This document shows positions 11,434-18,924 of a DNA stretch of 22,500 nucleotides, in pieces. Position 1 is the first letter of the stretch; every line of letters starts with the position of its first letter. The DNA is from Eimeria necatrix (Eukaryota > Apicomplexa > Conoidasida > Eucoccidiorida > Eimeriidae): contig NW_013654379.1 in the NCBI RefSeq assembly GCF_000499385.1, positions 1 through 22,500 of the forward strand, in the 5' to 3' direction. Position numbers and translations under genes: made by a program. Below the pieces are notes generated by a model that saw only the letters and a program-made list of their open reading frames with translations, was not told where the DNA came from and made no database searches.

Positions 11434-12044
11434 TCATATAAAGCACAAACGAAGGCGTTGAGAGGCCAAAATGTCTACTTTTATGGCTCCAGGGAGATCT
11501 GCAGCGCCCCTAGAAGTGCTGCCTAGGTAGGGCTCCCCCGCCAGGGTCGGCACAGAGCGTCTCATCAGCGGCAGCAACACGTTGCTGCTGCTGGTGTTGC
11601 CGCTGCAAAAAGTGAACAGAAGCGCGTGCATGCGCTCAGGAGGCAACGAGAAGCAATGGAAAGGGATCGAGGAAGCAGCAGCAAACAGCAGGCTGTTTGA
11701 AACACACGTATAGCGCCAACCACAGAGTTTATAATGGTAGGCAACAACAAACGCCTATTTTTGAATAAGGTGAAAGTTGAAACAAACATTGACCATATCA
11801 TGCATTCTCAGAGGCAAGAGCGACGATATATATGTTGTAAATAATGCAGAGTGAGGCGAAAACTGATATATTGGCATATACTATGAAGGGAGCTTTGGCT
11901 AAAGGCCCAGAGCCCGGAGAGGAACCACAGAAAACTCCTGTTTGCTGCTGCTACTGCAGCCGAGCCGACCCCCTTCAGCCACTGGCCTGGCTGGAATCCT
12001 TCAGGCGCTTTGCTGCCAGTAAATTTGAAGCCAGCAGAACTCAT
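11434..12044 (-). CDS. Possible two-exon hypothetical gene
   Basis: On the minus strand an ATG at 12044 opens a frame with coding-like composition (MSSAGFKFTGSKAPEGF, then GQWLKGVGSAAVAAAN) ending by 11808. Further downstream a strong acceptor (TTCTGTTCACTTTTTGCAG, AG at 11604-11603) precedes an open segment from 11602. One frame of that segment runs to a stop at 11434 (NVLLPLMRRSVPTLAGEPYL and onward); another gives a short Gln/Ala-rich tail ending PRQHF. The exact donor and the frame are unresolved: a GTAGCA donor after GSAA would join in phase 0 to the Gln-rich version. I do not recognise a family. An overlapping plus-strand frame at 11844-12062 is the alternative. Confidence 0.25.
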
Positions 12045-12980
12045 CTTTTGCAAGTGCCTTGAGGACTTTGTGAGTGTCTTGAGAACTGGTTAGAACTTCT
12101 GGCTGGGAGGGGACTAGAAGTAACAGGGGTTAAAACCACTGCGAAATGCGTGCTCTTCTCCCCATTGAAGCACATGCTTCTTTTATTTGAAAGCACGCTT
12201 GCATACAAATCAGTCTGCTTTATTTGCGGTGGCTTAATCGCCAAAAAGCGGGAACACGAGGGCATTTTTCTGGGGGGAAAGACACAAGCAAAGTGAAAAA
12301 ACACATGCAAAGAGGCGCCAAATGGCTTTTAGGCAAGCTGAATGTCCAGCAACAAGCCTTAAGCATGTCTGGAGCTCAAGACTCAGCAGCAAAACCCAAA
12401 GCGAAACTGACCCCTTAAAGGCCTCTGTGAGGGCCTCTTGGGCTCCCAAGAAGCAACTTCCAGCACCCTCTTGCACCCGGGAGGCAGGTTAGGCTGCAGC
12501 GCTGCAGCAGCGCTGCAGCCGCACTGCAGCAACGCTGCAGCAGCACTACCGCAGCGCCACGTGTACCGGTGCGGCAGGCTGCTTGTTGAGTTTGTCACTC
12601 TTCTGCCATATCTCTCCATTTGTCTGTCATTTTCACCCTTAGTTCCTCTCTAGCTCTCCCCCCTCTCTGCATTTGTTTTCTTTATTTGTTTGTGTCATCA
12701 TTTGCTTCCTCTTTTGCGGCCTGTGGGTCTCTTTTTTGCCACCTATTTGTTCCCCACTGGCCCCACAGGCAGCTAAATGGCCCTCTAGCCTCCCCACGCC
12801 CTCGGCGGCCTAGCCATCAAGTGTCTCCAGTCTTGGGGGTCCTTGCTGCAGGAAAATATTGTTTTCTTTAGTGGTGCTCAGCCCCAACGACCCTAGAGCT
12901 GTTTACCTTGATTAGTATCAAAGAAAGCCATAAATCAGCAACACAGCAAGACCAACCTTTGCTGCTGCTTCCTGGGACCC
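12045..12980. other. Transition into repeat-rich DNA; CTGCAG cluster; no supported gene
   Basis: Open frames on both strands overlap here (12224-12418 +, 12234-12476 -, 12383-12619 -), without recognisable products. At 12491-12545 a cluster of CTGCAG palindromes with GCTGCAGC and GCAGCAGC steps marks the first dense CAG/CTG block going rightward. From 12600 to 12900 the plus strand is pyrimidine-rich (CTCTCTAGCTCTCC, TTTGTTTTC), resembling an untranslated leader or intron. Confidence 0.35.
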
Positions 12981-13262
12981 ATGGCGCAGTACTGCTGCTG
13001 CAACCCGACGACCCCGGGAGCGATGCTGCAGCTGGTGCAGCTGCTGCAGCTGCTGTAGCACGTGCAGCAACCTTACCGGCAGCCCAGCTGCGCCTCAGCG
13101 CACAGCAAGGGCCCTGCAGGCGTCTTTACCTGCAGCGGATACTTCTCTTTAAGACCTTCAGAAGAATTTTTTAAGCCCCCGCGAGCTCTGGGCTGTTCTC
13201 CCTTAAGCGCCCCTAGGCCCCACTCTGGCAGAAAAGCGCCAGCTCTGTTGCATGCAGATCCG
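12981..13262 (+). other. CAG-rich open segments, possible exon remnants
   Basis: An ATG at 12981 begins MAQYCCCNPTTPGAM followed by Leu/Gln from CTG/CAG repeats and meets TAG at 13056. The same frame continues after that stop for about 95 codons to 13349 (HVQQPYRQPSCASAHSKG and onward). A different frame (12908-13174) is also open. A Cys-rich start followed by a same-frame continuation across a single stop could be a gene with an unseen intron, a decayed gene or chance. I recognise no family. Confidence 0.15.
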
Positions 13263-13565
13263 GCGCCGCAGTCACAACGGGCCCCGGGACTGCCAGGGGG
13301 CCCCATGAAGCCCCCAGGAGGCCCCCAGGAAACCCCCAGGGGGCCCTGAGGAGGATCCCAACGAATCCCAGGTGTCCCCCAAGGGACCCCCAGGAGTCCG
13401 CTAAGACGCCCCCAGGAGGGCCCCAGGAGGACCCCACGAGGCCGCCAGGGGGTCTCCAGGATGCCTGCAGGGGGCCCTAGGGTGCCGGCCTCCTAGGGGC
13501 TCTAGGGCCCCTGGGAGTCCCCCAAGAATTCCCTAGGGGGCCCCTAGAAGGCAGCAGGAGGCCTC
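13263..13565. repeat. GGGGCCCC/CCCCCAGG-rich imperfect repeat tract
   Basis: About 300 bp is dominated by short imperfect units of the type CCCCCAGGAGG, CCCCAGGGGGCCC and CCTAGGGGGCCCC. Many are GGGCCC- or CCTAGG-centred palindromes with strong strand self-complementarity. The units vary in length and sequence, so this is a diffuse compositional repeat, not a clean tandem array. Similar GGGGCCCC runs recur at 18150-18260 and inside the partial coding region near 22430-22460. Confidence 0.7.
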
Positions 13566-13584
13566 ACCGTGCCCCCAGAGGTAT

Positions 13585-14063
13585 TTGTTTTTTAAATTAA
13601 GAGTCTTCTCCCAGGTGCTGGAGCTCATAGGTTCTGTGAAAGGCCCTCTTTTTGCGGCCTCCTTTTGTGGGCCCCGGCTTAAGGGCCCGCGCAGCCGCTG
13701 GCAAGGGAAGGCTCATCAACTGGCGGCAGCTGCGGCTGCTGCTGCTGCTGCGGCGCTGAAGAGCAGCAGAAGCGGGATCAGGAAGGGAAGTAGACGCTGT
13801 GTCGAGACGGGAATCTGGCACACGGCCTCAACAGGAAAGCCCCAAAGCCCCACTCACTGCATGCTCGCGCTGTGCAAACTCCGGAGCCAGCAGCGGCAGC
13901 AGTACACCCAACAGCAGCAGCAACAGCAGCTGTGTCAGCAACAGCAGCAACTGCAGCAGAGTCAGCGGCCGCCTTAGCCCAGTCAGCAGCAGCAGCAGCT
14001 GTTGCTGCTGCTACAGCAAAAGTGGCACTCCAGAGGAGTCCTTTTGAAGTTGAGTTCCTTTGA
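13585..14063. other. CAG-rich region with overlapping open frames, coding status unclear
   Basis: Three plus-strand frames (13585-13977, 13799-14047, 13872-14063) and one minus-strand frame (13597-13821) are open because the CAG/GCA/AGC repeats contain no stops. They read as Gln, Ser, Ala or Cys runs by frame. Non-repetitive parts (13585-13720, 13800-13870) are too short for a family assignment. No splice pattern clearly selects one frame. Confidence 0.3.
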
Positions 14064-14447
14064 GCTCCGCCGAGGCGGAATTTGCTGCCTGCTAGAACTT
14101 TCTACATATAAAGCTTAATGCACTCGCTTATAAAGCATATTACAAACAAAATTAGTCATCTCATTTTATTCGTATATAGAGGGCCTTAATGCCCATCCTC
14201 TGCGTTTAGATGTATGCTGCTAGTGGGCAGAAAAATTTGCATTTTTCATTAATTTGTTTGCACTTATACTAGTGTGAATGCATAATATACACGGATTACT
14301 AATATATGCATGTTGTGGACATTAAAAATATGTAGACTTTGATTCAGATCCATATTCATATTTGGATTTACATTTACTCGCCAGACTTGTTACACACTTT
14401 TCCAGCACCAAAGAACACCAGCAAAAACTAAAAAATATATCTTTTAA
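14064..14447. other. AT-rich stretch without genes
   Basis: About 380 bp of AT-rich DNA (TATAAAGC, ATATACACGG, TTCATTAATTTG steps) separates two CAG-dense blocks. No open frame of useful length and no repeat array is present. It may be intron, untranslated region or spacer. Confidence 0.4.
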
Positions 14448-14720
14448 ATGCTTGCTGCTGTACCTGGAGGCCACGATAAGGGGAAAACGCAGCAGCAAGG
14501 CAGAAGCAGCGAAGTAGCAGCAGCAGCAACGCGTCAGCAGCAAGGCAGCAACAAGCCTGCAGCAGAAATGCCACCGCAGGGCAGCAAGGCAGCAGCAAGG
14601 CAGCAGAAGCAGCAGCGGAAGGGGCACAAGAAAGAGCAGTAGAAAGAGGACGAGGAGTGAGAACAGCAGCAACAGCAGAATCAGCAGCAGCAGCAGCAGC
14701 AGCAGCGATTGCTGCCCCAG
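14448..14720. repeat. CAG/GCAAGGCAGCA triplet-rich tract
   Basis: Imperfect CAG repeats with recurring GCAGCAAGGCAGCA units between about 14485 and 14630, then a purer CAG run at about 14681-14706. A 64-codon plus frame (14448-14642) and longer minus frames (14322-14738, 14428-14763) run through it only because the repeat has no stops. No non-repetitive protein sequence supports any of them. Confidence 0.6.
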
Positions 14721-14980
14721 CCCGGCTGCAGGGGACACGGCCAGTGGGCCACATTTGAGTCAATGTGTAGAATCGTGAAGGCAGCAGCTAAATTCAAATC
14801 GGTAATTCCTTTAAATTCCTCTTTGTAGCTGCTGCCTGTTTGCTGGCGTGGCCCAAGCTTTGTAAGCTGTGCTGCGCTGCACTAGGGGGCTACACGCAGC
14901 GGCAGCAAACCCGTTAGCTTTGTCTGCTGCAGCAGCAACGCGGAAGCGGCTGCAGCACAGAAAGCTAAGCCGCAACACCC

Positions 14981-15118
14981 GTGTTGCTGCTGCAGCAGCA
15001 TCTGTGTTGCTGCTGCAGCGGCACCTGTGTTGCTGCTGCAGCAGCACCTGCGTTGCTGCTACAGCGGCACCTGTGTTGCTGCTGCAGCAGCACCTGCGTT
15101 GCTGCTGCAGCTTCCCTA
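14981..15118. repeat. Six-copy 23-bp tandem repeat (GTGTTGCTGCTGCAGCAGCA plus CCT)
   Basis: Copies start at 14981, 15004, 15027, 15050, 15073 and 15096, exactly 23 bp apart, differing by a few substitutions (GTG/GCG start, CAGCAG/CAGCGG, CAT/CAC). The array sits inside plus-strand open frames such as 14869-15405. Because 23 is not a multiple of three, each copy shifts the reading frame by one, so an open protein would contain a 69-bp, 23-residue super-period mixing Val-Ala, Leu-Gln and Cys-Ser runs. Confidence 0.9.
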
Positions 15119-15480
15119 CCTGCACGCGTGCTGCAGAGGTGCGCGCACACAAGAGAGCTAGCCTAGACTGTGTACAGACAATGCACTGCGCTGCTGCTAG
15201 GCATGCAGCAGCCCAGCAGCAGAAGTTATTTCAGAAACTTTTGACAAGGCCCTTAGGCGGCGCGAAAGGGCTGTCGAGGACAGACTGGAGAGTGTACTCC
15301 AGGTGTACGTACACCCCAGATGCGAATGGGGAAGGCGCAGCAGCACGGCAAAGAAGCAAGAAGGGCTTCGTCTGCAAGCTGCAGCAGCAGCGAAGGGGCC
15401 TCTAATTAGCAGCGCTGTCCTTTTAGAAGAATAGCTTTTTAATATTTGGAAAGCCTTTCGCTGGTGCTGCATGTGATGGT
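15119..15480 (+). other. Possible coding tail after the 23-bp array, includes one GTGTACGTACAC palindrome
   Basis: The plus frame that crosses the 23-bp repeats continues to a stop near 15405 with less repetitive sequence (KLFQKLLTRPLGGAKG, LSRTDWRVYSRCTYTPDANG). The minus strand is also open at 15197-15472. Position 15302-15315 holds GGTGTACGTACACC, the same palindrome that is arrayed near 18.6 kb. Coding status is uncertain and I recognise no family. Confidence 0.25.
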
Positions 15481-16195
15481 GAGCGTGGGAAGAGATCCGC
15501 AGGAATAAAAGCCTTTTTTCAGCGAGGGTTTTCGCGTTTTTAATGTTTAAAGAAAGAAGGATTAGAAGAAACGAGGTACACGAAAACTATGCAGCAGCAG
15601 CAGCCGCAGCCAACAGCCGTTCAGTGCACTGCTGCTGCTGCTGCTGCGGCTCGCAGAAGATCCGCTTCGGGTGTGCTGCTTCAGCAAGGCCAATCGAATT
15701 AAATTGAAAGTTTCGAAAAGTAATGCAACTGGACGGCTTAAACACGCCCAAGATTTTCTTTTCTGCAAGTGCATCGGTACGCGTTCGGAGCTGTCTATAC
15801 ACCTGAAGCTGCCGCTTCTTTCGCAGTTCCTCACACTCGCAATTCTGTGCATTTTGCCGGACTATTTCGCGTCACTTCTCACTTTAATTATATTTTCTTG
15901 TTTATTTTCCCTTTTAGTCTTGGTGGCGAGGCGCGGAGGCGCTGGAAGCCTTCCTTGCTCGTGCGCAGTTTGCATTCCGCGTTCAGTTCGTTTCTTCGCG
16001 AATTGCTTTGCTGCTGCCTCCGTCTCGGCGTTTCTCGAAATTGTTTTTACTTTTTGACCGCCAAATTCGGCTGAGAGCGCAGCAGAGCGCGAGACAGCGG
16101 CGCTTGCTGCCTGCTGGCTTTGCTGCTGCAGCAGCGGCGCATGCGCGCAGCTTTTTGCTTCCTTTTGGCTTTTTCTTTGCGTTTCCTGGCGCGAA
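15481..16195. other. Upstream region of the Bax inhibitor gene
   Basis: This stretch precedes the BI-1 start by about 0.4-1.1 kb and is pyrimidine-rich from about 15850 to 16060, fitting promoter or 5' leader. Plus-strand open frames (15671-16057, 15769-16074) are Leu/Ser/Phe-rich and look like translation of a pyrimidine-rich tract. A short CTG run is at about 15630-15650. No gene is supported. Confidence 0.35.
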
Positions 16196-16367
16196 CTGCT
16201 GCTGCTGCTCCCGTGGTGCTGCTGCTGCTCCCGTGGTGTTCCTGCTGCTCCCGTGGTGCTGCTGCTGCTGCTCCCGTGGTGCTGCTGCTGCTGCTCCCGT
16301 GGTGCTGCTGCTGCTTCTGCTCCCGTGTTGCTGCTGCTGCTGCTCCCGTGTTGCTGCTGCTGCTGGC
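16196..16367. repeat. CTG runs punctuated by CTCCCGTG units
   Basis: About eight repeats of the form (CTG)n-CTCCCGTG(G/T)TG with n from 2 to 6, mostly in steps of 18, 21 or 24 bp. Most lengths are multiples of three, so long frames on both strands stay open (for example 15862-16557 on the minus strand reads Gln/Ser-rich). It lies about 200-360 bp upstream of the BI-1 start codon. Confidence 0.8.
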
Positions 16368-16483
16368 TGTTTGCAGTGTATGGACAGCAGTCTCGTGAAA
16401 GCGCAGTTTTGCCGCTAAAGTGTCTCCGACCAGTTGAATAGTTCCCGTTGAGCAATTCTCCATCTTTCCGAAATCTGCTGCTG

Positions 16484-16484
<1 letters not shown>

Positions 16485-16540
<56 letters not shown>
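16485..16540. repeat. (CTG)n microsatellite, about 18-19 units, next to the BI-1 start
   Basis: An uninterrupted GCT/CTG run ends 18 bp before the BI-1 ATG at 16559. It would lie in the 5' leader. The same frame is open upstream through poly-Cys but has no ATG, so translation is not expected to include it. Confidence 0.9.
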
Positions 16541-16558
16541 AGCCCGGCGCGCAGCAAG

Positions 16559-18141
16559 ATGGAGGCGTTTGGGGTGTTGGGGGCTGCGGCAGTGCCCGCG
16601 CGCTCGCTGCTGGACTTCTCTCCACTTTCGAATTTGCAAAAAAAACATTTGGCGAAGATTTACGCGGCCTTGACTTCCAACGTGTTGGCCACGGCCCTCG
16701 GGGTGTACGTACACCTCAACTTCTTCGCCCTCCCCAACTTCCTCGCGCTTCTCCTTTCCCTCGCCTGCGTCCTCGCCCTCAGCTTCTCCTCCCAGAAGGC
16801 CCACGCGGAGTCCAAGGTTTGCTGCTGCTGCTGCTGCTGCTGCGGTTTGCTGCTGCTGCTGCTGCTGCTGCTGCGGTTTGCTGCTGCTGCTGCTGCGGTT
16901 TGCTGCTTTTCGGCGTTTCTTTGTTGTGTCTGCTGCTCTCTGGTGGAATTTGCAGCTGCTGCTGCAGCTCCTGCTGCAGTTCGTGCTGCAGCTTCTGCTG
17001 CTGCTTGTGCTGCTTCCGCTGCTGCTGCCGAGGGTTTAGGGTTTAGGGTTTAGGGTTTGGTGGTTTCAGCGTTTTGTGGCTCACGGCTCCCCGGCTGCTG
17101 GCTCTCCGTTTCTGTCCAGTGCCCCAAATAAGCAAACAAATAAACAAATTAATTAATTAATTAATTTAATTAATTAATTAAATTAATTAATTAATTAATT
17201 AATTAATTAATTAATTAATTAATTGTTTTGTGCGCAGATGCTGACTGGGGAGCGGGCGCTGTACTTCGGGGGTTTTGGCTTTCTTAATGGCATGCTAGCT
17301 GGCAGCTATTTAGCAGCAGTTCATTTTTATGTGGGGCCCCAAGTGGTGCCTGCGGCCTTTCTGGCTTCCGTGGCCATCTTCTGCTGCTTGTCTGCTGCTG
17401 CGCTTGTCGCCAAGCAGCGGTGAGGGTTTAGGGTTTAGGGTTTAGGGTTTAGGGTTTAGGGTTTGGGGTTCGGGGTTTGGGGCGTGGCCGCGGGGCGCTG
17501 CTGCGCCTCGCCCTGCGGCCGCAGTTGGGAAGAAGCGCGCGGGGGCGGGGCCGAGGCTTGCCTAGGGTTTGGGGTTTAGGGTTTAGGGTTTAGGGTTTAG
17601 GGTTTGGTGTGCTGCAGGTCCTACTTGTACCTAGGCTCCATTTTGGGGTCTGCCATCACTTACTTGTCTTTGGCCTCTCTGGCGAATATTTTCTTGCGGC
17701 TGCAGCTGCTGAACGACGTGCTGCTGTGGGGGGGACTTTTCATGTACCTGGGGTCCGCAAACCCTAAACCCTAAACCCTAAACCCTAGACTCAAGGCCTG
17801 CGAAACACGCCAAACCCTAAACCCTGGCGAAGTCCATTTCTTCTGGTCAAGCTCGTCGCGGCGCAGCGCCGCTGCGGACCCCGCACCGGGGGCTTCTCCC
17901 CGGCGCAGGGCCTAGGGTTTAGGGTTTAGGGTTTAGGGTTTAGGGTTTGGGGTTTGCGCGCAGGTTCGTGGTTTACGACACGCAGCTGGCTGTGGCCCAG
18001 TTCGACGCGGGCAACCGGGACTATTTGCTGCAGGCTGTTCAGTTTTACATTAATTTCATTTCCATCTTTTTGAGACTTGTTGCAATTTTGTCGGAAAGAC
18101 AAGAAGAAACAAACCGAAGAAAAAGAGAAGAAAGACGCTGA
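16559..18141 (+). CDS. TMBIM6: Bax inhibitor-1 family protein (TMBIM6 homologue), 4 exons
   Basis: Exons 16559-16816, 17238-17419, 17618-17752 and 17964-18141 join in phase (0, 2, 2) into 250 residues; the family is usually about 240. The introns begin GTTTGC, GTGAGG and GTCCGC and end CGCAG, TGCAG and CGCAG. Family landmarks in order: LSNLQKKHLAKIYAALTSN, AFLASVAIF, SYLYLGSIL, GFVVYDTQLAVAQFDAGNRDY, then a basic tail ending RRKREERR. About seven membrane helices are visible. BI-1 proteins sit in the ER membrane, suppress cell death and modulate Ca2+ leak; that role is by homology. The YDTQ Asp is kept, but the two Asp of the last helix (human ID..LDF) read Gln and Asn here (AVQFYINF). All introns carry telomere-like TTTAGGG arrays, and intron 1 also has CTG and TTAA repeats. 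Exon 1 contains the palindrome GGTGTACGTACACC, read as part of GVYVHL. Confidence 0.92.
16817..17224. repeat. BI-1 intron 1 repeats: CTG, TTTAGGG and (TTAA)n
   Basis: The intron is almost wholly repetitive. Imperfect CTG runs broken by CGGTTTG occupy 16820-17030, about three TTTAGGG heptamers lie at 17032-17058, and a TTAA/AATT microsatellite at about 17147-17224 ends a few bases before the exon 2 acceptor (TTTTGTGCGCAG). An open frame through the CTG part reads poly-Cys/Leu and is not coding. Confidence 0.9.
17423..17606 (+). repeat. Telomere-like TTTAGGG arrays in BI-1 intron 2
   Basis: Two blocks of TTTAGGG (17423-17466 and 17571-17606), with degenerate TTTGGGG and TTCGGGG units at the edges, flank a GC-rich core. 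Together they fill most of the 198-bp intron 17420-17617. Confidence 0.92.
17759..17956. repeat. Oppositely oriented telomere-like arrays in BI-1 intron 3
   Basis: CCCTAAA units at 17759-17826 and TTTAGGG units at 17909-17953 lie head to head inside the 211-bp intron 17753-17963. The two arrays are complementary, so the intron RNA could fold into a long hairpin that brings donor and acceptor together. Confidence 0.9.
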
Positions 18142-18149
18142 GGGCCCCA

Positions 18150-18218
18150 CAGCCCAAACCCCAGGCCCGGGGGGCCCCGGGGGCCCCCGGGGGCCCCCTG
18201 GGGCCCCCGGGGGCCCTT
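18150..18218. repeat. GGGGCCCC palindromic run after BI-1
   Basis: Starting within 10-30 bases of the BI-1 stop, the sequence is almost only G and C in alternating GGGGG and CCCCC blocks (GGGGGCCCCCGGGGGCCCCC type), each block self-complementary. It would lie in the 3' untranslated region. Confidence 0.85.
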
Positions 18219-18283
18219 AGGGTTTAGGGTTTGCGAGCCCCGGGGGCCCCTGGGGCCCCCAGGGCTCGCAAACCCTAAACCCT
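18219..18283. repeat. Near-perfect 65-bp palindrome built from telomere-like and GGGGCCCC units
   Basis: Left arm 18219-18250 and right arm 18252-18283 are reverse complements over 32 bp with one mismatch and a single central T (18251). The outer half of each arm is AGGGTTTAGGGTTTGCGAGC, the inner half a GGGGGCCCC run. It lies 78 bp after the BI-1 stop, where it could act as a 3' hairpin or be a recombination scar. A further direct copy of CGCAAACCCTAAACCCT follows at 18284-18300. Confidence 0.95.
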
Positions 18284-18518
18284 CGCAAACCCTAAACCCT
18301 AGGGCCCGAGCCGGGGCCGCCCGGGCGGCGCAAACCCTGGTAAACCCTAAACCCTAGCCAGGGCGGGGTAGCCAGGGCGGGAAACCCTAAGTGAAACCCT
18401 CAGAGGCCCCAAACCCTCGGCCGGACTTTAAACCCCTGGGGCTGGCCAGAACACAAAGTAGCAGAAAGAATTAAATGAAAGTGGACCCCACAGTTGGCGC
18501 CCGTGGCGCCACCCGTGA

Positions 18519-18850
18519 GGTGTACGTACACCCCAAAAGGAGGCGCAGCGCCTGGCGCACAGCCAGCCGGCCCGCGGGGTGTACGTACACCCCAAGAGTG
18601 TTCGACTGCGCCCGGAAGCTGAGGTGTACAGACACCTCGCGAGGTGTACAGACAGCTCACGAGGTGTACAGGCAGCTCACGAGGTGTCAGTACACCTCGG
18701 AGGTGTACAGACACCTCGCGATTTGTAAACACAGCTCACCGGGTGTACGTACACCTCAGGGGTGTACATACACCTCACCGGGTGTACGTACACCTCGTGA
18801 GGTGTACGTACACCCCGGTGCGGTGGGCCTGTTGGGGTGTACGTACACTG
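18519..18850. repeat. Array of about 13 GAGGTGTACGTACACCTC-type palindromes
   Basis: Copies of the core GGTGTACGTACACC or close variants lie at 18519, 18579, 18742, 18761 (ACATAC variant), 18781, 18801 and 18837. Variants of the 18-bp form (GAGGTGTACAGACACCTC and similar) lie at 18621, 18641, 18661, 18681 and 18700, spaced about 20 bp. A decayed copy with TTTGTAAACACAGCTC is near 18722-18737. Every full copy is a dyad. Some variants break one arm (GACAGCTC, GGCAGCTC). Open frames here read VYVHP/RTPRG-type peptides and are by-products. It could be a protein-binding array; no binding factor is known from the sequence. Confidence 0.93.
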
Positions 18851-18924
18851 CAAAGCTCATTTTTTTTCCAACTTTTAGGCAGGATTCGAAGGCTTTAACT
18901 TGTTTGTAGGCAGTTTCGCTTCTA

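Noticed and set aside
15862..16625. Long minus-strand Gln/Ser/Ala-rich open frames (up to 231 codons) upstream of BI-1
   Set aside because: They are the complement of CTG/CTCCCGTG and pure CTG repeats that contain no stops. The non-repetitive ends show no recognisable protein sequence, and the plus-strand BI-1 gene overlaps one of them.
16448..17053. 201-codon plus ORF as the full BI-1 N-terminal protein
   Set aside because: The upstream poly-Cys part has no ATG, and everything after the donor at 16817 is CTG intron sequence. Only 16559-16816 is exon.
18519..18850. CRISPR array
   Set aside because: The repeats are short dyads of about 18 bp with variable spacing and almost no spacers, in a eukaryotic intron-rich setting without cas genes.
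18400..18909. Open frames through the palindrome array (110, 144 and 84 codons) as secreted or repeat proteins
   Set aside because: They read the palindromes in several frames on both strands as RTPRG/CTYTP/VYVHL peptides. No start context or non-repetitive domain supports translation.
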